From Pseudomonadota bacterium (lineage in GTDB: Bacteria > Pseudomonadota > Gammaproteobacteria > Steroidobacterales > Steroidobacteraceae): a DNA stretch of 64,000 nucleotides. How positions within the stretch are numbered: the stretch's first letter is position 1; each line of letters begins with the position of its first letter. The notes under the pieces were generated by a model. It saw only the letters and a list, made by a program, of their open reading frames with translations. It had not been told where the DNA came from and did not search any database. Made by a program: the position numbers and the translations under genes. The stretch lies in contig JAKARC010000005.1 of assembly GCA_021822385.1 (NCBI GenBank), forward strand, positions 23,587 through 87,586, written 5' to 3'. Positions 1-8,387 of this stretch are shown piece after piece.

Positions 1-1
1 G

Positions 2-475
2 CCGGCCTGTCCGGCCGATGTGCCGCAGATCCTGCAATTCATTCATGAGCTCGCACGTTTCGAGCATCTCGAGCAGCACGTGCGCGCCACGGTAACCGAT
101 CTCGAGACGGCATTGTTCGGCCCCCGCCCCTGTGCCGAGGTGCTGCTTGCCCGCCTTGACGGTGCGCCGGTCGGCTTCGCGCTCTTCTTTCCCAACTTCT
201 CGACATTCAACGGACGTGCGGGCATCCATCTGGAAGACCTGTACGTCACGGCCCACGCCCGCGGCCGGGGCGTCGGGCGCGCCTTGCTGCAAGCGCTGGC
301 CCGTATCGCCGTCGCGCGACAGTGTGTTCGCATCGATTGGGAGGTGCTCGCCTGGAACGAACGCGCGCTCGAGTTCTACCGTGCCCTCGGCGCGCAGGCG
401 CTCGACGATTGGCGGCTGTTGCGCCTCGGCGGCGCGGCGCTCGCGCGCCTCGGGGAGGATCTGAACGCGCGCTGA
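2..475 (+). CDS. GNAT-family N-acetyltransferase, 5' end cut off
   Basis: The reading frame is open to the left window edge and the residues before the first internal GTG (position 20) already look like the start of a GNAT domain (R/P-A-x-P-A-D-V-P-Q-I-L), so the true start lies outside the window. The visible part carries the acetyl-CoA binding stretch, here as HARGRGVGRALL, followed by the WEVLAWNERALEFYRALGA segment typical of the diamine acetyltransferase-like subgroup. Known role of the family: transfer of an acetyl group from acetyl-CoA to an amine. The substrate cannot be told. Family call is firm, substrate unknown. Confidence 0.88.
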   Translation, partial: PACPADVPQILQFIHELARFEHLEQHVRATVTDLETALFGPRPCAEVLLARLDGAPVGFALFFPNFSTFNGRAGIHLEDLYVTAHARGRGVGRALLQALARIAVARQCVRIDWEVLAWNERALEFYRALGAQALDDWRLLRLGGAALARLGEDLNAR

Positions 476-616
476 ACCACAGCGGCCCGGCTCGCGTCCA
501 ACTCCCCTCGCCGGGTTTTCTGCGGTAAGCTTGCGCGATCGGGCTGAGCGTAGTTGTATGCGCGGCGCACATTGCGATTCGCGTTCGATCCGCCCGAACA
601 TCGGAGTAAACCTGAC

Positions 617-1441
617 ATGCGCATTCGTACTCGTCTGTCTGCGGCGCTGGCCGGAATGGTGTTTGCGCTCGCGACCGTCGTGGCGCACGCCCAGGCCCTG
701 GAGGAGGGCCGCCTGTTGCTCGCCACACAGGTCTTGAACGATTTGCGGGGTACCCGCGACCAGGGCATTCCCAGCTGGCTGCTGCAGCGCGCCTACGCCG
801 TCGCCGTATTCCCCGGGGTGACCAAGGTGGCTTTCTTTTTCGGCGGCCGGTTCGGTCACGGCGTGCTGGTCGAACGCACCCCGAGCGGTCAGTTCTCCGA
901 CCCGGTGTTCGTCACGATTGCGGGCGGCAGTTTCGGGTTCCAATGGGGCGTGCAGAAGACCGATCTGGTGCTGGTGTTCACCTCACGCCAGGGCGTCTCG
1001 GGCTTGAGCGGGGGCAAGATCACCCTGGGCGCCGATGCCTCGGTGGCCGCCGGTCCGATCGGTCGGGAAGCATCCGCGGCGACGGTGCAGACGTTCGACG
1101 CCGGCGTGTATTCGTATTCCCACAACAAGGGATTGTTTGCCGGGGTGTCGATCAACGGCGCCGAACTGACCACCGATCACGGCGCCGATGCCGCCTTCTA
1201 CGGCAACCCCGACGTGCGCGCCTCGCAGATTCTCTCTGGCGCGATCACGACCGGAAATTCGTCGGCGGTTCAGTTCGTCGATGCGGTGGATACGGCCTGC
1301 GGGCTGCCGGCCGTCCCAATCCAGGCCGGGGTGCCGGCAACCACAACAACACCGGCCGCGAGCGCAGGGCCGTCGAACTCGACGACACAGGCTTTCCCGC
1401 TCGAGCAGCAGAATTCCGGCAGCAGCAATCCGCCGAATTGA
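617..1441 (+). CDS. Ysc84/SYLF-domain lipid-binding protein, exported
   Basis: A 274-residue protein starting at ATG 617, with GGAG at 603-606 upstream. Residues 1 to about 25 form a signal peptide ending in AHAQA. The rest is a SYLF (Ysc84) domain: an N-terminal helix with LLLATQVLNDL, then the glycine-rich FPGVTKVAFFFGGRFGHGVL and GGSFGFQWGVQKTDLVLVF segments, and GLSGGKITLGADASVAAGPIGR. Known family members bind phosphoinositides or other lipids in eukaryotes; bacterial members are exported and of unclear role. The last 40 residues are a low-complexity Thr/Ser/Ala/Asn tail. It stands alone on this strand; an upstream in-frame ATG at 554 would bury the signal peptide and is less likely. Confidence 0.85.
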   Translation: MRIRTRLSAALAGMVFALATVVAHAQALEEGRLLLATQVLNDLRGTRDQGIPSWLLQRAYAVAVFPGVTKVAFFFGGRFGHGVLVERTPSGQFSDPVFVTIAGGSFGFQWGVQKTDLVLVFTSRQGVSGLSGGKITLGADASVAAGPIGREASAATVQTFDAGVYSYSHNKGLFAGVSINGAELTTDHGADAAFYGNPDVRASQILSGAITTGNSSAVQFVDAVDTACGLPAVPIQAGVPATTTTPAASAGPSNSTTQAFPLEQQNSGSSNPPN

Positions 1442-1477
1442 TCGCGCACACCGCGAGGGGATGACTCCTCCGGGCGC

Positions 1478-2020
1478 TCAGCGACCCTGGTGCGCGGGAG
1501 GAACCGGGAAGAGGACATCAGCGCTCAGGTAGGTGCCGATGTCGATCAAATGAGGCACGCAGCTCGCGCGCAGAACGATGTCGCGGGCGGGGAAGACCGG
1601 CAGTACCTTGTGCCGGAACTGCGCGGCCAGGTCGCAGTCTCCGGCCTGCTCGAGGCTGGCCCGGCCCGAGATCAGCACCACCTTGCGCCACGCGGCCGCG
1701 ACATGCGGCTGGCCCGCGGCCGCCGGAACGAGCACTTGCAGCGTCGCGTCCACGCCGGGTGAGGATTGCGGCCCGATGCCGGCGCAGCCAATTTCACGAA
1801 CATGAACATCGCGGGCACCGAGCCGCAACAACATGTTCTCGATCTGATTGCGCAGACCATCGCAGGTAAACCGCGTTGTGAAGCTCTGGTAGAAGAATTG
1901 CACGTGCCGGCGGACCCAGACGGCAGGCACTGGCGGTGCTGCCCAGGCGGGCACGGACAACAGGACGCTCAGCGTCGCAAGGACGGGCAGAACGGAACGA
2001 GACAGGCCTCGGATACGCAT
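1478..2020 (-). CDS. Secreted four-cysteine protein, paralog A (unknown function)
   Basis: 180 residues with a signal peptide (residues 1-27, ending VPAWA). The start at 2020 is chosen because GGAGGG sits seven bases upstream; an in-frame GTG at 2035 would precede the Shine-Dalgarno sequence. The mature part begins PAVWVRRHVQFFYQSFTTR and has four cysteines, in FTC, IGC, GDC and ASC contexts, suggesting two disulfides in the periplasm. It is a clear paralog of the next gene upstream (2065-2637) and a distant one of 42217-42783. I do not recognise a characterised family and give no function. The two tandem genes are probably cotranscribed. Confidence 0.75.
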   Translation of the reverse strand: MRIRGLSRSVLPVLATLSVLLSVPAWAAPPVPAVWVRRHVQFFYQSFTTRFTCDGLRNQIENMLLRLGARDVHVREIGCAGIGPQSSPGVDATLQVLVPAAAGQPHVAAAWRKVVLISGRASLEQAGDCDLAAQFRHKVLPVFPARDIVLRASCVPHLIDIGTYLSADVLFPVPPAHQGR

Positions 2021-2064
2021 GGCGGGACCCTCCACACTCTCGGATTTCCCGACTATAAGCCCCT

Positions 2065-2637
2065 TCAGCGGCTCCGGTGCAGTGACTGGTGAGGCTCAGC
2101 TCGCGCCTGCGCCGGCTCGAGCACTTCGGCGCTGAGATAGGTGCCTGGGTTCACCTCATACGGCACGCAGGGCGCTTGCAGATCAATGGCGCGGGCCGCG
2201 AACACCGGCAGGAACACGCGGCGGAATTCCGCCACCAGCTCGCACTGCCCGCCCTGACGATAGCCGCCGCCTGAAGCGAGGACCACTTTGTGCCAGCGCG
2301 CCCCGACACGCGCCGCCCCGGCGGCAGCCCGGGTGGCTGGGATCAGGACCCGCATCGATACCGAAACCCCGGGAAAAGGCTCCGGACGCCCATTCCCGTA
2401 CACACAGCCCTCCTCGCGCACCTTCAGATCCCGGGCGCCCAGCCGGGTGAGCAGCCGGACGATCTCATCGTGCAGACCACCGCAGCTGTAGCGCGTGGTG
2501 AAGCCCCGGTAGACGAACTGCACCTGCCGCGGCACCCAGACCGCAGGCACCGCTCCCCCCGCCGCAAACGCGGGGGCACAAATAACGCCCGCCGCAAGCG
2601 CGGCGAGGGCGCATCGAATCCATCGAGTCGGCTGCAT
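2065..2637 (-). CDS. Secreted four-cysteine protein, paralog B (unknown function)
   Basis: 190 residues; ATG at 2637 follows a strong GAGGAGG. An in-frame ATG at 2667 exists but lies before that ribosome site. Signal peptide residues 1-25 (ending AFAAG). The mature part starts PAVWVPRQVQFVYRGFTTRYSC and matches paralog A throughout: LLTRLGARDLKVRE against LLRLGARDVHVRE, LPVFAARAIDLQAPCVPYEVNPGTYLSAEVL against LPVFPARDIVLRASCVPHLIDIGTYLSADVL. The same four cysteines are present. The C-terminal tail beyond SAEVL is unrelated between the two. Function unknown; a tandem duplication followed by divergence is the simplest origin. Confidence 0.78.
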   Translation of the reverse strand: MQPTRWIRCALAALAAGVICAPAFAAGGAVPAVWVPRQVQFVYRGFTTRYSCGGLHDEIVRLLTRLGARDLKVREEGCVYGNGRPEPFPGVSVSMRVLIPATRAAAGAARVGARWHKVVLASGGGYRQGGQCELVAEFRRVFLPVFAARAIDLQAPCVPYEVNPGTYLSAEVLEPAQARAEPHQSLHRSR

Positions 2638-2712
2638 CGCGGCCTCCTCAACCGTCAGGGTCAACACAGTATAGACCCGCCGCCGCCGCGCGGGTTCACC
2701 GCCGCGCGGACC

Positions 2713-3069
2713 TCAGCGCACGTATGGCGAGATCACCATGCATACCACCGTAACCGAAAGCAGCACAGCGGCGATCCGCTGTCCACGCGTCGGATGCATT
2801 CGGTACATGCCGCCCTGCACGCCCGCGGCGATCAGCGCGCACAGTGCGCCCAGGCCGAGCGTATCGGCCATCGGACCGTGTGCTCCGCGGATCAGCAGCC
2901 CCCAGAGCCCAAGCCCTGCGGCCACCGCGAGCACGGCCGCACTCATTTGCGCACGGAAGAGCTTGCGGGTGAGCGTGAGATCCGAATGCGTCAGGGCCAG
3001 TGTGGAGCCCACCCAGAACACGCCGGCGAGCGCATGCACGGCCACCAGGATCATCACGACGATCGCCAT
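2713..3069 (-). CDS. Small integral membrane protein, unknown function
   Basis: 118 residues, strongly hydrophobic with four apparent membrane segments (about residues 3-22, 42-62, 68-86 and 97-115). The first segment carries a histidine (VAVHALAGVFWVG), as seen in small cytochrome-b-like or copper-resistance-D-like membrane proteins, but there is too little to name it. It stands between the secreted paralogs and msrA on the same strand and may be in one transcript with the paralogs. No function is proposed. Confidence 0.6.
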   Translation of the reverse strand: MAIVVMILVAVHALAGVFWVGSTLALTHSDLTLTRKLFRAQMSAAVLAVAAGLGLWGLLIRGAHGPMADTLGLGALCALIAAGVQGGMYRMHPTRGQRIAAVLLSVTVVCMVISPYVR

Positions 3070-3241
3070 TGCTCAGATCTCCCCGTCAGGCTGATGACAC
3101 CCGCTCGGTGCACGATGGGCCGAACCCCCGCGGGTCCACCCGGATCTTCGCCAGGTCCCCCGGATGATACTCCGCCTCAGCGCTGTCCCCACCCTCCATG
3201 CCGCGCACCGAACACCGCGCCAATCCCAGACCGCTCGCAGC

Positions 3242-3904
3242 CTACGCCCGCCGTCCCGCCAGTGACTGCGCGAATGCGTAGGGCACGCCGCAGCCGCCGA
3301 GACCGCAGTACCCGTCCGGGTTCTTCGCCAGATACTGCTGGTGGTAGTCCTCCGCATAGTAGAAGGCGGGGACCGGTGCAATCTGCGTCGTGATGCGGCC
3401 ACGACCGGCGGCCGTGAGCAGCGCCTGATAGGTATCGCGCGACGCCTCTGCCGCCGCGCGCTGCGCCGCGTCGGCGGTAAAGATCACGGAGCGGTATTGC
3501 GTTCCCTCGTCAGCCCCCTGACGCATGCCCTGGGTGGGATCATGAGACTCCCAGAATGCCCGCAGCAGTGCGTCGTAGCCGATGCGCTTGGGGTCAAAGA
3601 CGACCCGCACGACCTCGGCATGGCCAGTCAACCCCGAGCAGACTTCGCGGTAGGTTGGATTTGGGGTCAACCCGCCCGCATAGCCGACTGCGGTGACATA
3701 GACACCGGGCATCTGCCAGAACAACCGCTCCGCGCCCCAAAAGCACCCCATGCCGAACAGAGCGATGTGCAGGCCTGCAGGGAAAGGCTCGATCATGCGC
3801 TGGCCCGTGACCGCGTGCGTCGCGGTGACCTCGATCGGGGTCGTGCGTCCGGGCAGCGCCTCGGCCGCACTCGGCAAAGTCAATCGTTTGTGCACTGCGT
3901 TCAT
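3242..3904 (-). CDS. msrA: Peptide-methionine (S)-S-oxide reductase MsrA
   Basis: Reduces methionine-S-sulfoxide in oxidised proteins using thioredoxin. The catalytic motif GMGCFWGAE puts the nucleophile at Cys54; [31 protein letters not shown] and YRSVIF follow in the family order, and the C-terminal GYCGLGGCG supplies the resolving cysteines. The start at 3904 is chosen because GGAGGAAGG lies just upstream; the frame is open to 3946. 220 residues, normal for the long MsrA form with an N-terminal extension. A single gene, with no msrB beside it. Confidence 0.95.
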   Translation of the reverse strand: MNAVHKRLTLPSAAEALPGRTTPIEVTATHAVTGQRMIEPFPAGLHIALFGMGCFWGAERLFWQMPGVYVTAVGYAGGLTPNPTYREVCSGLTGHAEVVRVVFDPKRIGYDALLRAFWESHDPTQGMRQGADEGTQYRSVIFTADAAQRAAAEASRDTYQALLTAAGRGRITTQIAPVPAFYYAEDYHQQYLAKNPDGYCGLGGCGVPYAFAQSLAGRRA

Positions 3905-3990
3905 CCGCACCTTCCTCCACCCCGTCATCATACTCTGTCCGCGCATCCGGCTTGCGCCCGGTGGGGCCGGCGCCGTAAGCTTCGCGCGCG

Positions 3991-4278
3991 ATGGGAATCA
4001 GCCAGGCACAAAACCTCAAGACAGCCCCTGCGCAACAGCCGCGACCTTATGGGGTACGTGTGAGCCTGCTGCCCGGGGATCCGTTCCGCACACTCGTCGG
4101 GCCCGAATGGCACCGCCTGCACTGGTATGCCAGCGCGGCCGAACGCGACGCCGCGCTCGCCGAGATGAGCCGGCGCCACCTGTACTCGCGTGCCGGCGAC
4201 AAGCCCGCGCTGCGCTTCGAGAAGGTCGACAGCCCGCTCGACGGTGCGGCTCAGAACGTGCGCCCGAGAAACAGGTAA
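3991..4278 (+). CDS. Conserved small cytoplasmic protein, unknown function
   Basis: 95 residues, without signal or membrane segment. The core ([13 protein letters not shown]...[20 protein letters not shown], then [18 protein letters not shown]) resembles a short conserved protein I have seen in gammaproteobacteria without assigned function. It starts 86 bases from the start of msrA on the opposite strand and its last 28 bases overlap the 3' end of the convergent patatin gene. Coding is supported by the resemblance and by the charge pattern, not by a recognised domain. Confidence 0.6.
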   Translation: MGISQAQNLKTAPAQQPRPYGVRVSLLPGDPFRTLVGPEWHRLHWYASAAERDAALAEMSRRHLYSRAGDKPALRFEKVDSPLDGAAQNVRPRNR

Positions 4279-6563
4279 AACGACTGCTCGCCGTGGTCGT
4301 CGAAGCCGGTGCCGAGGTACACCGGCCCGAGAAACGTCTGCAGTCCAAGAAACACGCTCTGGTCCTCGTGTAGATTGCGCCAACGGATGTCGCTCATGTT
4401 CCGCCACACATTGCCGGCTTCGAGCGAGGCGCCCAGATAGATCGGTACGCCGAGATAACCCGGCCCGCCGCGATCGATCTCGCGGTAGAACACCACTCGG
4501 GCGATACCGTAGTGCGGCCCGTACAGCGAGTACTGCCGCAGTCCCGACAGATTGAGAAATCCGCCCAGCGGAAACTCCATCTCGAGATCCGTGGGGCGGT
4601 CAAGGAGGCTGCCGGCGGAAGCCGAGAATGCCAGCGTGTTGCGACTACGCCAGGTATGCGCCGCCAGGAAATTGAATGTCACCCGATTGTAGCTCGACTG
4701 TCCGCCGAGCACCTGGTGCGCGCTCGACCATTGTAGACGGGCCTGCTCGCCGGAGTGTGGGAAGTCGATATTGTCGAGCGTGTCATAGCTGAAGCGCACG
4801 AAATAGGTGACCGAGCCGAGCGGCTGCAGGGCCGGAAACGGCAGCAACGGATCGGACGGATCGCCCACGTTCAGCCGCGAGTGTCCCTCCTCCCGGTACA
4901 CTCCCGCGCGCACCTCGCCCCAATTGCCGAACTGCTTGCCGATGTCCAGGCCGTAGCGAAAGGTGTGCACGCGGTAGTCGGCCCGTTCGCGCTGGCCGAC
5001 CACATACGGCAGGTCGCTCGCCTGCACGGAAATGCGCGGCATCACGAACCACCCGGAGAACTTCGAGAACGGCAGATAGATCTCGCTCGCGAGCCGGGTG
5101 GTCTGACCGATCTCGCCATCGGTGACCCACTCCCCTCCCGGGCGGGTGATTTCCGACATGACGTAGCGGGCCGCCGCCTCGTAGGTGGCATCGCCGGCGA
5201 AGTCATCGCGCAGACTCAACCCGAAACGCAGGTAATTCGGCCCGATGGAGGCGCCGCGCGCATCGATGAGCAGGCCGTAGCGCGTGCCGCGGCGCACGAG
5301 TTGGTACTCGAGCGTATCGAGTCCGCCAAGACCGTACACCGCCGTGATGCGCCGGGCGATCGCATTCGGGTTCAGCCGCTTGCCGATCATGTCGCTGAAG
5401 AGGCGCTCGAGCGGCGCGGAGAACTGCCGCGTACCGGTTTCGACCTCGACGAAGGCAATGCGAGGCGGCGGCCGGCGCAGCGCCGCGCGGCGCCGCTGGT
5501 AGCGCCGGTACGCGGCCGGGCTCACCGCAAACTGCTCGAGCCGCCGCCGCATGCGCCAGGCCGCCGCCTCGCCGAGCGCCAGCAGTCGGTTGACGTCGCC
5601 GAAATCAAACGAGGAAATGCCGTGGAGATTGGGGCGAATCAAAACGTCCTGCGGACCGAGGGTGGCGAGCTCACGGTTGGACTTGCGTGCCATCAGGATC
5701 GCGAGCGCCTGGGCACTGATGCCCGCCACACCGTTCAGCCGCGCCAGCGGCTGCAGTGGGTAGCTCACGTCGACCACGATCAGCACGTTCACGCCCATGG
5801 CGCGCGCGACGTCGATCGGCACATTGTCCGTAAGTCCGCCATCGACCAACAGCCGGCCGCCGCGCGGCACGGGCGCGAACACTCCGGGGGCCGACATACT
5901 GGCGCGCATGGCGCTCACCAGATCGCCGGAACGCATCACGACTTCCTTGCCGTTGGCGAGGTTGGTCGCCACAGCGCGAAACGGCGTAGGCAGATCATTG
6001 AAATTGGTGATGCGTGCGACCGGCAGGGTCAGGCGGCTTAAGATCTCGGTGAGACTCTGCCCCTGGATCAAGCCCTGCGGCAGCACCAGATGCCAGTGTT
6101 TGACGCCAATGCGGAAATGCACCAGGAAGTTCTCGTCTTCCTCCTTGCGGCGCAGCGTCAGATCCTGCCGGGGCGGTTGATCGCGGAACGCCTCGCGCCA
6201 GTCGAGCGAGCGCACCATGGCGGCAATCTGCCCGGCCGTGAGGCCGCTCGCATAGAGCCCGCCCACCACCGCGCCCATGCTCGTTCCGGCGATGGCATCG
6301 ATGGGCACGTGCAGCCGCTGCAGGACCTCGAGCACCCCGATCTCGGCAATGCCCCGGGCCCCGCCGCCGGAGAGCACCAGGCCAATGCGCGGCGGGCCGT
6401 GGCCTGTAACGTACACTCCGGGCGGTACTGCGCAGCGTATCGCCACGGCAGGCGCGCAGGGCGCGCGCCGCGGCAGCGCGGCGTGCGCCACGGCCGCGAA
6501 CCACACGCAGGCCGTCAGTCCGAGAGCCCCGAGCCGAATACCGGCCGTCTCTGCGCGCATCAT
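4251..6563 (-). CDS. Patatin-like phospholipase fused to outer-membrane beta-barrel (PlpD type)
   Basis: 770 residues. A signal peptide spans about 1-29. The patatin domain follows (about 58-270): the oxyanion loop SGGGARG at 65-71, nucleophile elbow GTSMG with Ser95, and catalytic Asp241 in DGG, so the Ser-Asp dyad is intact. A POTRA-like segment follows (about 345-420), then a C-terminal 16-strand-type barrel related to BamA/TamA, ending in FYLFLGRTF with a terminal aromatic residue as expected for Bam-inserted barrels. This is the architecture of type Vd autotransporters such as Pseudomonas PlpD, which hydrolyse phospholipids. It stands alone. Whether the esterase is released or stays attached cannot be seen. 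Confidence 0.9.
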   Translation of the reverse strand: MMRAETAGIRLGALGLTACVWFAAVAHAALPRRAPCAPAVAIRCAVPPGVYVTGHGPPRIGLVLSGGGARGIAEIGVLEVLQRLHVPIDAIAGTSMGAVVGGLYASGLTAGQIAAMVRSLDWREAFRDQPPRQDLTLRRKEEDENFLVHFRIGVKHWHLVLPQGLIQGQSLTEILSRLTLPVARITNFNDLPTPFRAVATNLANGKEVVMRSGDLVSAMRASMSAPGVFAPVPRGGRLLVDGGLTDNVPIDVARAMGVNVLIVVDVSYPLQPLARLNGVAGISAQALAILMARKSNRELATLGPQDVLIRPNLHGISSFDFGDVNRLLALGEAAAWRMRRRLEQFAVSPAAYRRYQRRRAALRRPPPRIAFVEVETGTRQFSAPLERLFSDMIGKRLNPNAIARRITAVYGLGGLDTLEYQLVRRGTRYGLLIDARGASIGPNYLRFGLSLRDDFAGDATYEAAARYVMSEITRPGGEWVTDGEIGQTTRLASEIYLPFSKFSGWFVMPRISVQASDLPYVVGQRERADYRVHTFRYGLDIGKQFGNWGEVRAGVYREEGHSRLNVGDPSDPLLPFPALQPLGSVTYFVRFSYDTLDNIDFPHSGEQARLQWSSAHQVLGGQSSYNRVTFNFLAAHTWRSRNTLAFSASAGSLLDRPTDLEMEFPLGGFLNLSGLRQYSLYGPHYGIARVVFYREIDRGGPGYLGVPIYLGASLEAGNVWRNMSDIRWRNLHEDQSVFLGLQTFLGPVYLGTGFDDHGEQSFYLFLGRTF

Positions 6564-6686
6564 GCAATGTTCCGGAGAGAATCCAGGGTATCACCGCGCC
6601 AGAGACCGGCGTCACGCCGCCTCGCTCCCGCCGCCACGGACGCGCGCGCGATTCAGCACGCCCGATGCGGTAGGATATCAGGCTAC

Positions 6687-7424
6687 ATGACGTATCTGGC
6701 GTACGCCCTTCCCTATATCCTGTCGCTGGCGCTGGTGGTGCATTGCATCAAGACCGGGCGCAGCTGGATCTGGGTCTTCGTGCTGATGTTCCTGCCGCTG
6801 CTCGGCGCACTGGCCTACACAGCCGTCGAGATCCTGCCGGAACTGATGCGCGGACGGTCGACGCAGCGCGCCGCGCGCGGCCTTAAGAAGGCCATCAATC
6901 CGTTCGGAGATCTGCGCCGGCTGCAGCAGGAAGCCGAGCTCACCGGCAACATCGCCAGTCGTCAGCGCTATGCCGATGAGCTGGCTCGGCACGGACGCTT
7001 CGCGGAGTCGGCGGCGCAGTACCGCGAGACGCTCACCGGCCTGTATGAGCATGACCCGAATCTGATGCTCGGACTGGCGCGCGCGCAGTTCGGCAACGGC
7101 GAGGCGTCCGCCGCCCGCGCGACTCTCGAGGCGCTGATGCAGTACAACCCCGAGTTCAACTCCCCGGAGCGGCACTTGCTGTATGCGCGCGCGCTCGAAG
7201 CCGAAGGCAACGTACCGCGGGCACTGGAGGAATATCGCGCCCTGGCACACGCCTATCCCGGCGCCGAGGCCGCGGTGCGCTATGCCCAACTGCTGCAGCG
7301 GCAGGGGCAGCCTGACGAGGCACGCAAGATCGCCCGGGAGCTGCTCGATCAGGCACGCCTCGCGCCGGCGCACTACCGCCGGGCGCAGCGTACGTGGCTC
7401 GAGGAAGCCACGCGTCTGTTGTAA
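6687..7424 (+). CDS. Membrane-anchored TPR protein
   Basis: 245 residues from ATG 6687, the first start giving a clean N-terminal membrane segment; only a weak AGGA lies upstream. Residues 1-50 hold two hydrophobic segments of the PLDc_N/YidH-like type (SLALVVHCIKTGRSWIWVFVLMFLPLLGALAY). From about residue 90 the protein is tetratricopeptide repeats: RQRYADELARHGRFAESAAQYRETL, LMLGLARAQFGNGEASAARATLEAL, LLYARALEAEGNVPRALEEYRAL and YAQLLQRQGQPDEARKIAREL. A scaffold or assembly role in the inner membrane is likely from the fold alone; no partner can be named. It converges with the next gene, 24 bases apart. Confidence 0.82.
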   Translation: MTYLAYALPYILSLALVVHCIKTGRSWIWVFVLMFLPLLGALAYTAVEILPELMRGRSTQRAARGLKKAINPFGDLRRLQQEAELTGNIASRQRYADELARHGRFAESAAQYRETLTGLYEHDPNLMLGLARAQFGNGEASAARATLEALMQYNPEFNSPERHLLYARALEAEGNVPRALEEYRALAHAYPGAEAAVRYAQLLQRQGQPDEARKIARELLDQARLAPAHYRRAQRTWLEEATRLL

Positions 7425-7448
7425 CGCACAGCGCGCACGTACCGACGG

Positions 7449-8318
7449 CTACTGCCCTGCGCGACGCATCGCCCCGCGCCCCAGCACCACCCCGAATTCC
7501 TTGTCGCCCTCGCCGTGCGCCAGCGCCTCGAGCATCGCATCGCGCATGACACTCGCAAATGGCATCGGCGCGGTGACGGCCTCTGCGGCAGCGAGCGCAA
7601 GGCGCACGTCCTTCAGGCCCAACCGGGCCTTGAATCCGGCCGGCTCGACACGCGCGGCGGCGATCAAGCGGCCGTAGCCTTCATACACCGGGCCGGGGAA
7701 GAAGGTCTGACTCACCAACTCGAACAGCCGGCCCGGTTCGATGCCGTAGCCGCCCGCGAGCGCCGCCGCCTCGCCCAGCGACTCGATGGCCGCGGCCAAC
7801 ATGAAATTCATCGCGAGCTTGACGACATTCGCTTGCGCGGCACGTTCGCCGAACCGCCAGGTCTTCTGCCCGATGACATCGAGCAGGGGCTGTGCCCGAT
7901 CGAGGTACGCCGCCGGCCCGGCCGCGATGATATTGAGCTTGCCCGCTGCGGCAACATCCGGCCGTCCGAGGACCGGCGCCGCAATGTAGCCACAACCGCG
8001 CTCGTCCAGCCGAGCGGCAAGCTCGTCGCTGAGCGCCGGGGAAATGGTCGCCATGTTGATGTGCAGAGTACCGCGCTCGGCCGACGCCACTGCCGCAAGC
8101 AGCACCTCGCGCACCGCCCGATCGTCCCCCAGAATGGAGAACACCACCGGCGCGGCGCACGCCTCGAGCGCACTTGCCGCCACCACCGCGCCCCGCTCGG
8201 CGAGCTCCCGGGCCGATTCCGGTGAGCGGTTCCACACCCGCACCGTGTGGCCCGCCCCGAGCAGGCGCGCCGCGATAGCGCGTCCCATGTTCCCCAAGCC
8301 GATGAATCCGAGGTTCAT
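7449..8318 (-). CDS. NAD(P)-dependent oxidoreductase, 3-hydroxyisobutyrate dehydrogenase family
   Basis: 289 residues; ATG 8318 is preceded by GGAGA. The Rossmann motif GFIGLGNMG is at the N-terminus (about 4-12), followed by VWNRSPE, where Arg after Asn suggests NADP preference. The C-terminal all-helical domain carries the catalytic lysine in NVVKLAMNFMLAA. The family includes 3-hydroxyisobutyrate, tartronate semialdehyde and glyoxylate/succinic semialdehyde reductases; the substrate cannot be decided. It is divergent from the pirin gene, with 69 bases between the two starts, so they probably share a control region. Confidence 0.9.
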   Translation of the reverse strand: MNLGFIGLGNMGRAIAARLLGAGHTVRVWNRSPESARELAERGAVVAASALEACAAPVVFSILGDDRAVREVLLAAVASAERGTLHINMATISPALSDELAARLDERGCGYIAAPVLGRPDVAAAGKLNIIAAGPAAYLDRAQPLLDVIGQKTWRFGERAAQANVVKLAMNFMLAAAIESLGEAAALAGGYGIEPGRLFELVSQTFFPGPVYEGYGRLIAAARVEPAGFKARLGLKDVRLALAAAEAVTAPMPFASVMRDAMLEALAHGEGDKEFGVVLGRGAMRRAGQ

Positions 8319-8387
8319 GTGCGTCTCCAAGCCATCGTGGCCGCTCATGCTAGCATCAGTGCATCCGAGCGGTCCGAAGAGGCACGC

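Noticed and set aside
4755..6041. A 428-codon open frame on the plus strand antisense to the patatin gene
   Set aside because: The composition is that of a GC-rich shadow frame (rich in Arg, His, Gln, Gly), there is no family resemblance, and the opposite strand encodes a clearly conserved protein.
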